Positions 1-11,028 of a stretch of 64,000 nucleotides of DNA are shown here, in pieces (within the stretch, counting starts at the first letter, position 1; each line of letters opens with the position of its first letter). The position numbers and the translations under genes were made by a program. The notes beneath the pieces were generated by a model. That model was not told the origin of the DNA. It saw only the letters and a program-made list of their open reading frames with translations, and made no database searches. Source of the stretch: Scatosoma sp045576335 (GTDB lineage: Bacteria > Bacillota > Clostridia > Christensenellales > Borkfalkiaceae). The stretch covers positions 16,264-80,263 of the forward strand of contig JAZNGH010000020.1 in the NCBI GenBank assembly GCA_045576335.1, in the 5' to 3' direction.

Positions 1-3000
1 GGTCGAAGAGCCAGAGAACGCATAATCGCCAATCGCTTTTACCTTCGACAGATCCACCGTTTTAAGATTTGCTGCGTTATAGAATGCGTAATTGCCGATC
101 GTCGTATTTTCGCCAAAAACAAGGCTTTCCAACAACGCGTGTCCGCAGAATGCGTAATCCCCAAGCGTTACGTCTTTACCGAGCGTCAGCGTTTTCAGCA
201 TAGAAACTACGCCCGCATTATAATTGTAACGATAATACGTATACGTTTCCACCACGTTACCGTCTGCATCTTTAACCTCGTAGGCGTACGGCGTGTAGTT
301 GTCAAAATTACCTTTGTTTTCATACGTATAGAGAGCTACGGGGCAATAGAACGCCGCTTCTTTGATTGTAACTCCGTTTCCGATTGCAATGCTTTCCAAG
401 CTGTAATCGTAGGCAAATGCGTAATCCCCGACCGTGACGTTATCGCCGATTGAAAGCTGCTTCAACTGCGTCAAAGCAAAGGCGTACTTGCCTATTTCTT
501 TCACGTTCGTGAGATTGGGAGTTTGCGTCAACGCCGTACCTGCAAACGCATAATCGCCTATGGTTTGCACCGCGTTCATCTGCACGGTTTTAAGATTTGC
601 ACAATCGGTGAACGCATACGCGCCTACGCTTACTACATTGTTTGCGATAACGTTAAAAATCTTTAAGTTACCCGCAAATGCGCCCGTGGCAATCGAAGTC
701 GCTTCCGTTTGTACCGTGTTAATCGAGCCGTTTACCGTTTCGCCTTTATAGAGAGGCGCTGCCAACACCAATTCACCCGTTTGTTTATTGACGATCAACG
801 CACCGTCTTTTTCCTTTCCTAACGTTTCATTGGACGCCGCGAGATCAAATTTCTCTACTTGGCTGTCCGCAAATGCGTACTCGCCGATAACTGCAACGTC
901 TTTACCAAGGCGTACCGTTTTCAAGCTCGTACAATCGTCGAACGCATAGGACGAAATAACCGTAGCGTTTATGTTTGCCGCACGAAGCGACGTACAGCCC
1001 GCAAACGCCCCGCTGCCAAGCTTAACCTTGGAAGCCTTAAATTCCACGCTCGTCATATATACGTTCGCTTCAAACGCCCCGATGCCAATGGATTGCGCGG
1101 ATTGAGGCAATTGCACGTAAGCGAGCTTACAGTTTTTGAATGCTTGGTTGCTGATAGCAACGATTTTACCGTTTACGTCGTCGGGATCGTCGTTATCGTC
1201 TACCAAATCCAGCTTTTCCAAAGCACAATCCAAGAACGCTTCTTCGTTAATGAATTTCACGTTTTCCAAATTGATGGTTTTCAGCTTTTCACAACCAAGG
1301 AATGCGCCTACGCCAATCCTTGTCAGCGTAGTGGGAAGTACTACCTCCTCCAAAGCCGTCAGCTTGGCGAACGCATACGATTCAATCGTCGTTACGCCTT
1401 CTGGTATCACGACCTTCGTAATCGTATCTTCACCGATATACATTTGCTTGATATGGTAAGGATCTTCGTCGTCAATAACGTCGCCCGCCGCCAAATCTTT
1501 TTCTACGTATTCATAGTTGGAAAAGGCGTAGGGATTAATGGTCGTAATACCTCTATCCGACGGAATCACAACCTCTCCGCCAAGCCCTTTGTAGGACGTT
1601 AAGTAAATGGCGCTCGTAGTAAACGGATCCTTTACCGTAATGCTTACGCGTCCCGAATACAACGTCGGTTTGCCGTCAAAGGTCACGCTGATATTAATAA
1701 TCGTCGTACCTTCCGCTTGCGCCACAATCGTCCCGTCCTCGGTAACGGTAGCAATTTTCGGGTTACCTGCCGTATATACTATTTGCGTTCTCGTCGGGAA
1801 ATACGAATCCAACGTATGCTTTAAGGTCACGCTTTCGGACGGGAACATAGAAAGCAAATACGCGCCGTCAAACTCGTATTCACCGTCCGTAACGCCGATT
1901 TCTCTCTCTTCCGAAGACAATGCGTAATACGCTTTATTTACCTTATATCCCGTAACGGAAAATTTATTAACTTCGGGAATCGTGTATCCAGGGTAATAGC
2001 CCTCGTCACCCTCTGCATATACCGTTATTTCGATACTGTCCGTAACAAGTTCGCCTTTTGCGTTATATCCCGTCGCCGTAATGGTCGCCGTACCGCTTTT
2101 CTTCGCCAAAATCGTCTGATTGACCACTTCAACGACCTCGGAATCCGTGGTAGTGAAATCCAAGGTTTCAATCCAGCTCTCGGAGGGATAAACGCTTAAT
2201 ATTTTTGAAACGCTTAACGTTTCGTTGGGGCTTAAACCGATTTCGTCTTGCGTGAAATTCATAGCCAGAATTTCATCAGGCAAACGAATTTCATACGTAG
2301 CCGCATTCAAAGCGTAGTCGTAACAAGAAACAATGAAACTGTTATTATTCGTCACGACTTCGTACGTTCCGTCTGCATTGTATTGAAGTCCAGCCGAATT
2401 CTTCAACTGTGCAACGTAATCCGTCAACTCTATCGTTACCGTAGAGGTAGAATTATACGAAGAATAGATAGGCGTTACGTATTTTCCAAACGTGTTCATA
2501 TTAAACGTATATTCTACATCGGGATCCTCGTTTTTCACGATTTGACCGAATTGCAAAGCCATTGCATAATGGTTGTCATATACGCTTAAATCCGCAAACA
2601 GTTTGGTCTTTTGCGTGATTTTATCATATTCCGTACGATAAACGACGTCTGTAACAATCGGCGATTCAAAGTCTATGTACAACGGGAATTCAAACGTGTT
2701 CCGTACGTTGTTCTGCTCCTCTTTTGCGCCGTAATCAATATACGTCGTCACCGTTACCGTATATTTCGTATTATTTTTTAAGTTCTTTTCCAAAGCACCG
2801 AATTCTACTTCCAGCGACGAATAGTAAATATTGCTGCCGCCGTTACCATACGATTTTCTTTGGTTATAGTTGGTTTTTTCAAATACGACCTTCCCCGTAG
2901 AATCCTCTACGATAGAAATCGTCGCCTCTTTTACGTTTCGCAATAATCCCGCCCAAACGTAGCGTAACGTATTGATTGCCGAGCTTTGGTCGTTTTGCTG

Positions 3001-5763
3001 ATTAGAGATTGCAATATATTCCTTGTTTGCTGCAATTTGGGTTGCCGAAGGATCTTGTACGAAATAATAAGAACCGAGCGTTGCGATATAATCGCTGTAC
3101 AGTCCACCGATAACGCGCGTTGCGTAAGCGTCTGCCATCAGCTTATCTTCCGGTTCGATACCGGGGTTAATCTCGTCTACGTTGGTGTCGTAATATTCCT
3201 CGTCAAAGATAGGAGCTTCCGTCCAGTCCCCGTAAAAGGCAAGCATGGGTATGCTCATATCCACCGTCGCGCCGTTCTTGGCTTGCAACTTGATAAAGCC
3301 CTCTACGTACATACCGTATTCGAACGAATCGTCCATATATTTCTTGTCCGCATCCGAAAGCGTGATGGTTACCGTAACCGTTGCCGTTTGATTTGCACCA
3401 ACCGTCACAACGTTGCCGTTCGCCTCTTGCGTACCGTTCACAACGTTCGTGAGCGTCGCAACGGTACCACCGAGTAAATAACCTTCTTGCGTAACCGTCG
3501 TATCGCTATGACTCGTATACGTTTCGCTTACGCCTTCGGTAATTAAAAGGGAAGAAATATCGTAAGAAACGCTATTTTTGCTAACGTTATTTATCGCAAA
3601 CGTTACGTTATAAACGCCCGTTTTTTCTTTATCGTCACCCAGCTCTAATTTCGTCTTATCCATAACGCTACCGTCTGCATTGAAGGTAGTCAAATAAGAG
3701 GAGGTGGTAACGGCTTTCGTAATGTTTACAAGTCCCGAGCCTTGTTTTCTTACCGCATACGGCAACCCGTTTTTATTGAGTATAATATCCGTCGTAGACA
3801 TCATAAGCTGGTTGACGATTTGCGTGACTTCTTGCGCCGTCAAATCCGTGCCGAACGTACCGCTATATTTTACGTATTGACGAATCAACGCCGTTGCACC
3901 GGACAAATTGGGTGCAGCCATAGAAGTACCCGATTGTATGTCGTAATCTTGTCCGGGTATAGCAGAAAGAATCTCGCCGCCGTGCGCCGTGATTTCAGGT
4001 TTTATCTGCATATCGGACGTGGGGCCCCAAGAAGAGAAATCCGACATAAACGGACCGGCTACTTGCGCTCTACTAATACGCAAAATACCCGTTCCTTGCT
4101 CGGCAAGCATCTCGCCTTTATCTTGCGAAATGGAACAAACCGCGCCAACGTCCTCGCCGACAGACATAGAAATTGAACCGGATACGTTATTATAAATAAT
4201 GATACCTGCCGCGCCTTTTTCTTTTAATGCAACGCGAACCTTATCTTCAAACGTCGTCGTGCCACGTTTTACAAGAACGATTTTTCCTTCGTAATAAGAC
4301 GCCTCTCTCGGATAATCGGACGACCGACCTATACCGGGTATGGTTACGTATTCAAAGTCGTGGCTTTGCACGTCTTCGCCCAGCGTATCTAAAATATCGT
4401 CTACAAAATCTTTCGTTTCCGCCGCCGAAGTCGAAGCTTCGTTGAAATAGATAATTTCGTCGTTGAAAAGAATATACGGCGTCTTTACCCCGTCAACGGA
4501 GGCTACCGACATAGAAGCCGCGTACGTGGAAGGCGAGCCTACCGTGCCCGTATCGGGGTTGGAGGTCAAGCCCAAGTTTCCGTTTTTCTCCGAACCAAAT
4601 GCGGAGTTATACGCGTTACCCGCCGAAACGATGAGGGAAATACCCGCGTCACGAATGGAGTCGTATACCTCGTTTACGTTTTCCTCGTCAACTTCACGAG
4701 CAAATCCGCAGCCAGAACCCAAGGACATATTTACAATATCTACGCCCAGCTTTACACAGTCCTCCAACGCCGCCAACAGCCAAGAAGTTTTTGCGCCCGT
4801 CGCGGAATCGGAAAATACTTTCATGAACGCAAGCTGTGCATTCGGTGCAACGCCCGTTATCGTATCGTCTTTACCCGCGATAATACCCGATACGTGCGTA
4901 CCATGGTCGGAGTTCGTAGGAAGAACGTCCGCATCTTTATCGGCGTAATCGTACGCGTAAGGAATCTTTTTGTTCAAGTAAACGTCCGCGCCCGTTAAAC
5001 CGAAAGTAAAGTCAGCCGCAACCGTTCCCGATACCTTTTCCGAAACGTTCGCCAAAGTAAACGCTTCTTTTTCCGTCGTAAAATTGTCTACGCTAAACGC
5101 CGAATGCGTATAGTCCAAGCCGCTATCCAAGACGGCAACGACAACGCCGTCGCCTTGATATTCGGAAGTGGACGTATCAAAGATACCCGTTTCGTATACG
5201 TCAACGTCATTGTTGATGACTTCCGTTTCTGCAGGTAAATACGTCTCGCCGATAATCAACGTAGCGTCCGTTCTAAAAAGGTTGCCAACCTGTTCAAAAT
5301 CCTTTGCTTGAATGGTGATTTCAAAACCGCTTAAAATCGTATCGTATTCCGCGCCAAGCTCATAGCTTACACCCGATTTTTGCAGTTTCTTTATCAGCTG
5401 CTCCCTTTCTCTTTTAATCGATTTCGCGATTGCTTTTGCCGAATAAGAATTTACGTAGCCGCTCACCGTTTCGTTCGAGCTCGAATTTTGATACTCGTCC
5501 ACAAGCGCGTCCTTGTTCATACTGACGATAACGGAAATTTCTTGCGTTTCCAAAAGATTTTCGGGCAATTTATAAATTACGCTATCGTCATAATAATCTT
5601 CTTGGTTCGTTTTGATTAAAGCGTTTACCTTTTGCACGTTGTTCTCGCCGGAAGCGGAAATTTCTTCCCCCTCCTTAAAGCTTTGTACGCAAAAGCCGCC
5701 AAATAAACAAGCCGCGCCAACAATCGCTATACATTTAATTGCAACATTTTTAAGTTTCTTCAT
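1..5763 (-). CDS. Cell-surface subtilisin-like (S8) protease with Ig-like and BspA LRR domains, C-terminus cut by window edge
   Basis: The gene reads leftward from ATG 5763 and is still open at base 1, so at least 1,921 residues are coded and the stop lies outside. A signal peptide (residues 1-27) precedes a secreted S8 catalytic domain. The triad is visible: Asp213 in VAVLDSGLDYTH, His287 in SDHGTHVSG and Ser614 in QSGTSMAAP, with the oxyanion Asn383 in VSAGN. A PA-like insert lies near residues 475-560, as in lactocepin/C5a-peptidase relatives. Beta-rich and Big_2-like segments follow, and from about residue 1385 BspA-type LRR_5 repeats run to the edge. It is the last visible gene of the long minus-strand run, 39 nt after the repeat lipoprotein. 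All catalytic residues are present, so it should be an active protease outside the membrane. Its substrate is unknown. The LRRs probably bind a ligand or matrix (inference). Confidence 0.9.
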   Translation of the reverse strand, partial: MKKLKNVAIKCIAIVGAACLFGGFCVQSFKEGEEISASGENNVQKVNALIKTNQEDYYDDSVIYKLPENLLETQEISVIVSMNKDALVDEYQNSSSNETVSGYVNSYSAKAIAKSIKREREQLIKKLQKSGVSYELGAEYDTILSGFEITIQAKDFEQVGNLFRTDATLIIGETYLPAETEVINNDVDVYETGIFDTSTSEYQGDGVVVAVLDSGLDYTHSAFSVDNFTTEKEAFTLANVSEKVSGTVAADFTFGLTGADVYLNKKIPYAYDYADKDADVLPTNSDHGTHVSGIIAGKDDTITGVAPNAQLAFMKVFSDSATGAKTSWLLAALEDCVKLGVDIVNMSLGSGCGFAREVDEENVNEVYDSIRDAGISLIVSAGNAYNSAFGSEKNGNLGLTSNPDTGTVGSPSTYAASMSVASVDGVKTPYILFNDEIIYFNEASTSAAETKDFVDDILDTLGEDVQSHDFEYVTIPGIGRSSDYPREASYYEGKIVLVKRGTTTFEDKVRVALKEKGAAGIIIYNNVSGSISMSVGEDVGAVCSISQDKGEMLAEQGTGILRISRAQVAGPFMSDFSSWGPTSDMQIKPEITAHGGEILSAIPGQDYDIQSGTSMAAPNLSGATALIRQYVKYSGTFGTDLTAQEVTQIVNQLMMSTTDIILNKNGLPYAVRKQGSGLVNITKAVTTSSYLTTFNADGSVMDKTKLELGDDKEKTGVYNVTFAINNVSKNSVSYDISSLLITEGVSETYTSHSDTTVTQEGYLLGGTVATLTNVVNGTQEANGNVVTVGANQTATVTVTITLSDADKKYMDDSFEYGMYVEGFIKLQAKNGATVDMSIPMLAFYGDWTEAPIFDEEYYDTNVDEINPGIEPEDKLMADAYATRVIGGLYSDYIATLGSYYFVQDPSATQIAANKEYIAISNQQNDQSSAINTLRYVWAGLLRNVKEATISIVEDSTGKVVFEKTNYNQRKSYGNGGSNIYYSSLEVEFGALEKNLKNNTKYTVTVTTYIDYGAKEEQNNVRNTFEFPLYIDFESPIVTDVVYRTEYDKITQKTKLFADLSVYDNHYAMALQFGQIVKNEDPDVEYTFNMNTFGKYVTPIYSSYNSTSTVTIELTDYVAQLKNSAGLQYNADGTYEVVTNNNSFIVSCYDYALNAATYEIRLPDEILAMNFTQDEIGLSPNETLSVSKILSVYPSESWIETLDFTTTDSEVVEVVNQTILAKKSGTATITATGYNAKGELVTDSIEITVYAEGDEGYYPGYTIPEVNKFSVTGYKVNKAYYALSSEEREIGVTDGEYEFDGAYLLSMFPSESVTLKHTLDSYFPTRTQIVYTAGNPKIATVTEDGTIVAQAEGTTIINISVTFDGKPTLYSGRVSITVKDPFTTSAIYLTSYKGLGGEVVIPSDRGITTINPYAFSNYEYVEKDLAAGDVIDDEDPYHIKQMYIGEDTITKVVIPEGVTTIESYAFAKLTALEEVVLPTTLTRIGVGAFLGCEKLKTINLENVKFINEEAFLDCALEKLDLVDDNDDPDDVNGKIVAISNQAFKNCKLAYVQLPQSAQSIGIGAFEANVYMTSVEFKASKVKLGSGAFAGCTSLRAANINATVISSYAFDDCTSLKTVRLGKDVAVIGEYAFADSQVEKFDLAASNETLGKEKDGALIVNKQTGELVLAAPLYKGETVNGSINTVQTEATSIATGAFAGNLKIFNVIANNVVSVGAYAFTDCANLKTVQMNAVQTIGDYAFAGTALTQTPNLTNVKEIGKYAFALTQLKQLSIGDNVTVGDYAFAYDYSLESIAIGNGVTIKEAAFYCPVALYTYENKGNFDNYTPYAYEVKDADGNVVETYTYYRYNYNAGVVSMLKTLTLGKDVTLGDYAFCGHALLESLVFGENTTIGNYAFYNAANLKTVDLSKVKAIGDYAFSGSST

Positions 5764-5802
5764 GGTCCTTACCTTTTAGCTTGATTTTCTGCCGTTTATA
5801 AA

Positions 5803-8800
5803 TCAATCTGCTTCCTCTTCCGTTTCAACTACTTGCGTAATCGTAACACTTTGCCCGTCTTCCGCAACAACCACCGAATAGGTAAGCGTTTCGCTCAACG
5901 AAACGGTATACGTTCTCGTCGTGGCGTCATAGGAGCTTTCCATTACGATATAAGGCTGACCGGAAATAGCCAACAACATCACCTCGCCCGTATCTTCATT
6001 GACGTCAATATACGACGTATTGTCACCGTCGGCGTAGATGGTATTTACCTTCTCTACTGTTACGCTCTTAAGCGAAGCGTAAACGGGAATCACGTTGGTC
6101 TTGTTTTCTTCTACCGACTGGTCGCCAGAAGGCGCTTCCACAAGCTCCAACTTATAATAGAGAGAAGACGTTACCAACCCCGTATCTTCATCATAGGTAC
6201 GCACGATATAGTAGAAATATCCGTTCTGTTCATACCACAAGTGACCTTTCACTTCCGCAGTGTCACAGACGATGCTCGCCTTAAAGCACGAACCCGCGCT
6301 CATACTTGCGTCCGAAGCGATTACCCGTTCAAACGTCACCGTATATTCCTTTTCATCTGCCGCCGTGCAGGTCAATACTTCCTCACGTACAAACGCATAT
6401 ACGCTATAACCGTAGCCGGACGTGTAACCGTTTTCATAAATCGAAAAATATAAATGATAAGTGTATCCTTTACATTCGGCCGACACCTTATAAATGCTGT
6501 TCTCCGAATTCTTAATACTTTTAACGAGCTCGTCGAAGCTTTCCACAAGCTTGCCTTCCGCATCGTAAATTTTCAATCCGGTTAAGCTTTCTACAAGCTC
6601 CCCTTCCGTATCGTACATTTTCGAATCGTCAGCAAATTCACCGTTGAAATAGAATTGTGTAATATTACCGTTTTGGTCGTATTCCGCAATAATGGAAACG
6701 GTACCATAGCTATTTTCAAGCGCGTTCGCCGCGTCTGCCCCTACGAACATATTGTAGAGGTAATAATACATTAAGTATTTGTTGGACGGCGCAACGATAA
6801 CCTGCGACATCTTCGTGATACGATAGGTATTCACTCTATTTTCGTCCATATCGCCTTGATAGTCGACGAGAATATCGAAACGATAGAAATCAACCGTTAC
6901 GTAGAAATCAACCGTGCCGTCATCCAAAACGTTACGCACGACGGTACAATCGTAGTTCTTGCTACCGATCGTCACAATTCCGCGCACCGAAAATTCGCCG
7001 TCGCCCGTGGGCGCAAACGTCAATTTGGTAATTGCGTTGCCGTTTATGGGATAATTTGCAGCGTTATCCGTTTGACGGTCAAACACGAGCGCGGATTTTT
7101 CGCTTGCGTAATAAAGCTTATTGCCATATTCTTTCGTGTCGCTAAACGCACCGAAATTCTCCGTCACGAAGCCGTATGCGTTCGCTTCTTCTCCCTCTTC
7201 TGCCTCGCGGTAAATCGTCACGTTATCATTATCGTCAATATAATAGAAGTAACGCGTCTGACCGTTAAAAATTGCAAAGCCGTATTTTGTGAACAACAAC
7301 GATTCAAGGTTTTGCGTATAGTAGCCTCTCGCTTTAAGACTAACGGGAGCAGCAGTACCTTTGACCGCGTCGTATACGTACAGGGAAGCGTCCGTTGACG
7401 ACGAATTTACGTAATAGAGCAAGGTATCGGTAACAAGCGTATAATGACCGTATTCTACAACGCCATAGTTGCCGTAAACGGTGGCGTTACCAAAACCGTC
7501 GAGCTGCATTACGGTATAATCTGCAGTATTGACATAGGTTGCTTTCACCTCTTCGTTATATTCAAAGAACGTATTATACACGGTCGAGGAATCGTAATAG
7601 TAATAACCAAGCTGTCCGTAAAGCACAATCGGTTCGTCCGAACCAGTCAACGTGTAAGTAAACGTAACCCATTCATTATCGAACTTGTACGTACCCGAAC
7701 CCATTTCTTTTTCTACGTAAGAGCCTTCGTTTTCAGGATCCTCCACCATTTCACAAACGGTCAACGAGCCGTAACCGTCCAGCTTGAACAGTACGTCGTC
7801 AAACAGTTGGTTGTTCATATACAGATACGTACCGTATTCCGTTCCTCGCAACGCAAACGACTTCTCGCCCTTCAAATCGAAATAGACGAACGCTGCCTCT
7901 CCTACGGTAAACTTGATTTCGTTTTCGTTTTCGATAAAGTATTTATCCGTATACGTGTAGCCGTCTACGTCCGTGTAGGTCGCCAAATAGCCAAAGCCGT
8001 CCAGTTCGAGTTTGCCGTATTCTTCCGATTGATATATGCCGTTATACGTTTCATTGTATTTCGCAAAAACACCGTGGTCGCTGATAACGATAAACTTAAA
8101 TTCCTGTTCGGTAAGCTCTCCCTTGGCTTCTGCATAGAATCGGAAAATATAGTAACCCTGCGGGGTTTCGCCTATTTTCTCAAATTTACCTACGTACTCC
8201 GCGCTATCGTCGCCGCTAACGACCGTATAGGTCGCCCCGTCTTTTGTTTTTCCGTCAAAATAAAGGGTTTCCGACGAATTAATATTGTTTCCGTCCTCCT
8301 TCAATAAGCGAAGGCTATACGGTTTATGCTCCAACTTAATAAGCGCACCCGTGTCTTCGTATACTTCAAAATAATAGGTATTGTCCGAGGTCGTAAGCGT
8401 CAACATACCTTCCGTGGAATATGTGACTTTATCCGATTGCTCGTCCTCAATGCTTTGATACGTTTTTGAATACGTACCCATAGCAATGATTGCGCCGTTT
8501 TCCTTATAAATTGCCATACCGGAAACGAGCAAAAGCGTTTGCGTTCCATCTGCCGAAGCGTAAGAAACGCTCCTTTCCGTCGTTCCTTCTTCCGTCGTAT
8601 AGGAGTACCAATAATGTACGTTGTAATTCGTCGCCGACGAATCGATGGAGAATACCATCGTTTGTACCGTGGACAAATCCATTATAGACGTGTTCACTTG
8701 TGCGTCATAGAAGGTCGACGCTTGATAGGTATATAAGCCCGTTTCTTTATCATACGTATACGTACCTTCCGAAATCTTTTCATACGTCGAAGCATCGGTA

Positions 8801-10959
8801 TACCCGTACAAAATGGCGTCGCCCTGCTTTACGTTGTTGATCGTCAACAAAGGCGCGTAATAAATTTTCGTCTGATCCACCTTTTGCGATTTGGTTTCGG
8901 TGGTGCTTTCTTGAATATAATAGAACTCGGCATAGGTAGCAAGCTTTTCATCCACCGACGTCGACGTCATAATATAATCGCCTACGTTGGTTTGCGTAAT
9001 CGTAATCAGCATTGTATACGTATTACCGTTTGCCGTAACGGTTACAAGCGTACCGCCAAACACAGAGGTAGTATGGGTGAAATAGCCGTTGACTTTCCCT
9101 TCTTCCGTTTCATAAACCGCGTTACATACGCCGTCCAACGTAATCGTTCCGTCACCATAGCCATACGTTCCGTCAAGATTTTTTTCATAGAACATATACC
9201 CCGTCTTATTAAATTGTTCGTCGTAGATGATTTTCGTCGTGCCAATCAAAGAACCGGAGTTCGTGTCGTAAAGATACAACGTTTCCCCGTCGTCGTCAAG
9301 AATATAATAATACGTTTCATATTCGCCGCCGCCAAGATTGAAGTGCGCCGAACCAAACCCGTTGAGCGTGATATCGTAAACGGGCCCGTTACCGTCTGTA
9401 TAATAAGATTTTTGTCCTTGATAGAACCCAAAGCGAACAAGCGAGCCGAGCTCGATTTCCGCATCGTTGCGGACTTGATAAGCGGAAACGTACGTTCCCG
9501 TCGAAGAATCTCTTACGTAACCGACGGTCATAGTGAATGTTTCGCCTGCAAGCGCACCGCTCGTAAACGTAGCGACGTAATATCCTTCGTCGTTGATATA
9601 ATACGTGCCCGTTGATTCTGTATCAAGGCTGTTTTCATCCGTGGTGATATACGTAATACCGTTATACTGATCGAACTTGATTTTTTCCAGTTCGTTCAAA
9701 CCATAACCGAATTCGTATTTCGTGCTTACGTAATCGGCACGAGCGGAATTCTTATAGATAAATTTACCGTCGTCGTGCAAACGACCTTCCATAAGCGTTT
9801 TGCCGTTATGTTCGAAGTAAAAATCTCCCGTTTCTTCCTCGTACTCACCTTCAAAAAACGCGCCGCCACGACAAAGATAAAGATTGTATACCGTTAGGCT
9901 CGCCTCGCCAACCGTCACTTCTTCACTCGTAAGATAGAGATAGTCGCTATTGCCAAACATATCTACGTACGCTTTAAGCCATACGCCGTAAAGCGCCATA
10001 TCTCTGCTGGGGGACACTTTTTCGGGCGTTACGCCGTCTTTACCCAACATGATATCTATGTAATTCGCCTCGTACGCAACGTTTCCCGTCGTACTGGTAG
10101 CCCAGCCGAGCAAGCAATAACCGTCCGCCGTATAATTATAGGGGACCTGCAAATCCTTTCCAAACAAAACGTTGTACGTTTCGCTTTGCGAAGAACCGTC
10201 GGGGGCATTCGAATAGAACGTCACTTCGTATTCTTCTCTATCAAAATACAGCTTGAACACGTTTTCCGCTACGGTACTCTTGATTTCTTTTTGACGGACC
10301 GTATCAGCATGGTCCACTTCGTAAAATCCCGTCAACGCCTGTTCCGCTAAAACGGTACTGCCTACGTAAGCGTATCCTACGTATTCTTGTTCGCTCTTTT
10401 GATAGCCGTCAAGCGCGAGGGTTTGTTCATAGCATTCTACAACGTATTTGATTTTATATTCCGCTTTCAACGTAAGCGCGGCTTCCGTCATACGCGTATT
10501 TGCGCCAAGCTCATTTTCGCCAACGAACCATGCGCCAAATTCATAATCCGTTTTGGTCGGAATGAGCGTCTTGACTGCATTATAAACGTTTGCTCCCGCC
10601 TTCAAGTATAAGGAGCTTACGTCTAAATTACCGCCGTTCAAATCAAGCGTGACCAAATACATTTGTTCCCACTTCGCATAGAACGTCATATTTTCGCCCG
10701 CCACAATTTCCGTAACAGCAGCGCCCGAAAAATCCGAGCTCGTATACCAGCCCTCAAAGCTGTATCCTTCCCGTTCGGGCGTGGGCAACACGAATGACGT
10801 ACCTTCTTCCAAAGACTCGTCCAAAATAGACGAACCGCCGTTGGTATTAAACGATATCGTTACGCCTTTTGCATCTGTGCAAGAAAAGCACCACGCAAAC
10901 GTTGCTATCATTAGCAACGTTAAACAAATCGTTAATAATCCTTTCTTTATCTTCCTCAT
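5803..10959 (-). CDS. Large repeat lipoprotein with InlB B-repeats and LDGFG-type internal repeats
   Basis: I chose ATG 10959 (1,718 aa) because GGAGAG sits just upstream; the reading frame is open 15 codons further but has no such site. The N-terminus is a lipoprotein-like signal (MRKIKKGLLT...CFSC), with Cys27 the likely lipidated residue. Three InlB B-repeat (Listeria-Bacteroides, Flg_new) units follow at about residues 32-98, 100-170 and 245-305, recognisable by GYSFEGW, YEFGAWF and GYCLLGW. The remaining 1,400 residues are acidic and rich in Tyr, Thr, Gly and Asp. They contain a recurring motif, L(D/N)G(F/Y)G plus a short beta-like strand, which I cannot assign to a family. No sorting signal is seen at the C-terminus (ends VVETEEEAD). 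It lies between the LRR lipoprotein and the S8 protease. The likely role is a surface or adhesive protein; no function is established. Confidence 0.85.
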   Translation of the reverse strand: MRKIKKGLLTICLTLLMIATFAWCFSCTDAKGVTISFNTNGGSSILDESLEEGTSFVLPTPEREGYSFEGWYTSSDFSGAAVTEIVAGENMTFYAKWEQMYLVTLDLNGGNLDVSSLYLKAGANVYNAVKTLIPTKTDYEFGAWFVGENELGANTRMTEAALTLKAEYKIKYVVECYEQTLALDGYQKSEQEYVGYAYVGSTVLAEQALTGFYEVDHADTVRQKEIKSTVAENVFKLYFDREEYEVTFYSNAPDGSSQSETYNVLFGKDLQVPYNYTADGYCLLGWATSTTGNVAYEANYIDIMLGKDGVTPEKVSPSRDMALYGVWLKAYVDMFGNSDYLYLTSEEVTVGEASLTVYNLYLCRGGAFFEGEYEEETGDFYFEHNGKTLMEGRLHDDGKFIYKNSARADYVSTKYEFGYGLNELEKIKFDQYNGITYITTDENSLDTESTGTYYINDEGYYVATFTSGALAGETFTMTVGYVRDSSTGTYVSAYQVRNDAEIELGSLVRFGFYQGQKSYYTDGNGPVYDITLNGFGSAHFNLGGGEYETYYYILDDDGETLYLYDTNSGSLIGTTKIIYDEQFNKTGYMFYEKNLDGTYGYGDGTITLDGVCNAVYETEEGKVNGYFTHTTSVFGGTLVTVTANGNTYTMLITITQTNVGDYIMTSTSVDEKLATYAEFYYIQESTTETKSQKVDQTKIYYAPLLTINNVKQGDAILYGYTDASTYEKISEGTYTYDKETGLYTYQASTFYDAQVNTSIMDLSTVQTMVFSIDSSATNYNVHYWYSYTTEEGTTERSVSYASADGTQTLLLVSGMAIYKENGAIIAMGTYSKTYQSIEDEQSDKVTYSTEGMLTLTTSDNTYYFEVYEDTGALIKLEHKPYSLRLLKEDGNNINSSETLYFDGKTKDGATYTVVSGDDSAEYVGKFEKIGETPQGYYIFRFYAEAKGELTEQEFKFIVISDHGVFAKYNETYNGIYQSEEYGKLELDGFGYLATYTDVDGYTYTDKYFIENENEIKFTVGEAAFVYFDLKGEKSFALRGTEYGTYLYMNNQLFDDVLFKLDGYGSLTVCEMVEDPENEGSYVEKEMGSGTYKFDNEWVTFTYTLTGSDEPIVLYGQLGYYYYDSSTVYNTFFEYNEEVKATYVNTADYTVMQLDGFGNATVYGNYGVVEYGHYTLVTDTLLYYVNSSSTDASLYVYDAVKGTAAPVSLKARGYYTQNLESLLFTKYGFAIFNGQTRYFYYIDDNDNVTIYREAEEGEEANAYGFVTENFGAFSDTKEYGNKLYYASEKSALVFDRQTDNAANYPINGNAITKLTFAPTGDGEFSVRGIVTIGSKNYDCTVVRNVLDDGTVDFYVTVDFYRFDILVDYQGDMDENRVNTYRITKMSQVIVAPSNKYLMYYYLYNMFVGADAANALENSYGTVSIIAEYDQNGNITQFYFNGEFADDSKMYDTEGELVESLTGLKIYDAEGKLVESFDELVKSIKNSENSIYKVSAECKGYTYHLYFSIYENGYTSGYGYSVYAFVREEVLTCTAADEKEYTVTFERVIASDASMSAGSCFKASIVCDTAEVKGHLWYEQNGYFYYIVRTYDEDTGLVTSSLYYKLELVEAPSGDQSVEENKTNVIPVYASLKSVTVEKVNTIYADGDNTSYIDVNEDTGEVMLLAISGQPYIVMESSYDATTRTYTVSLSETLTYSVVVAEDGQSVTITQVVETEEEAD

Positions 10960-11028
10960 TACAACTCTCCTTTTTAAGGATTTCTTATTTTTTCCGATTT
11001 CCATAAATGTTCACAAACCGTTTTTCGG

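Noticed and set aside
859..1602. A 247-aa plus-strand frame over the S8 protease
   Set aside because: It is opposite the LRR part of a clearly coding gene and has no features of its own.
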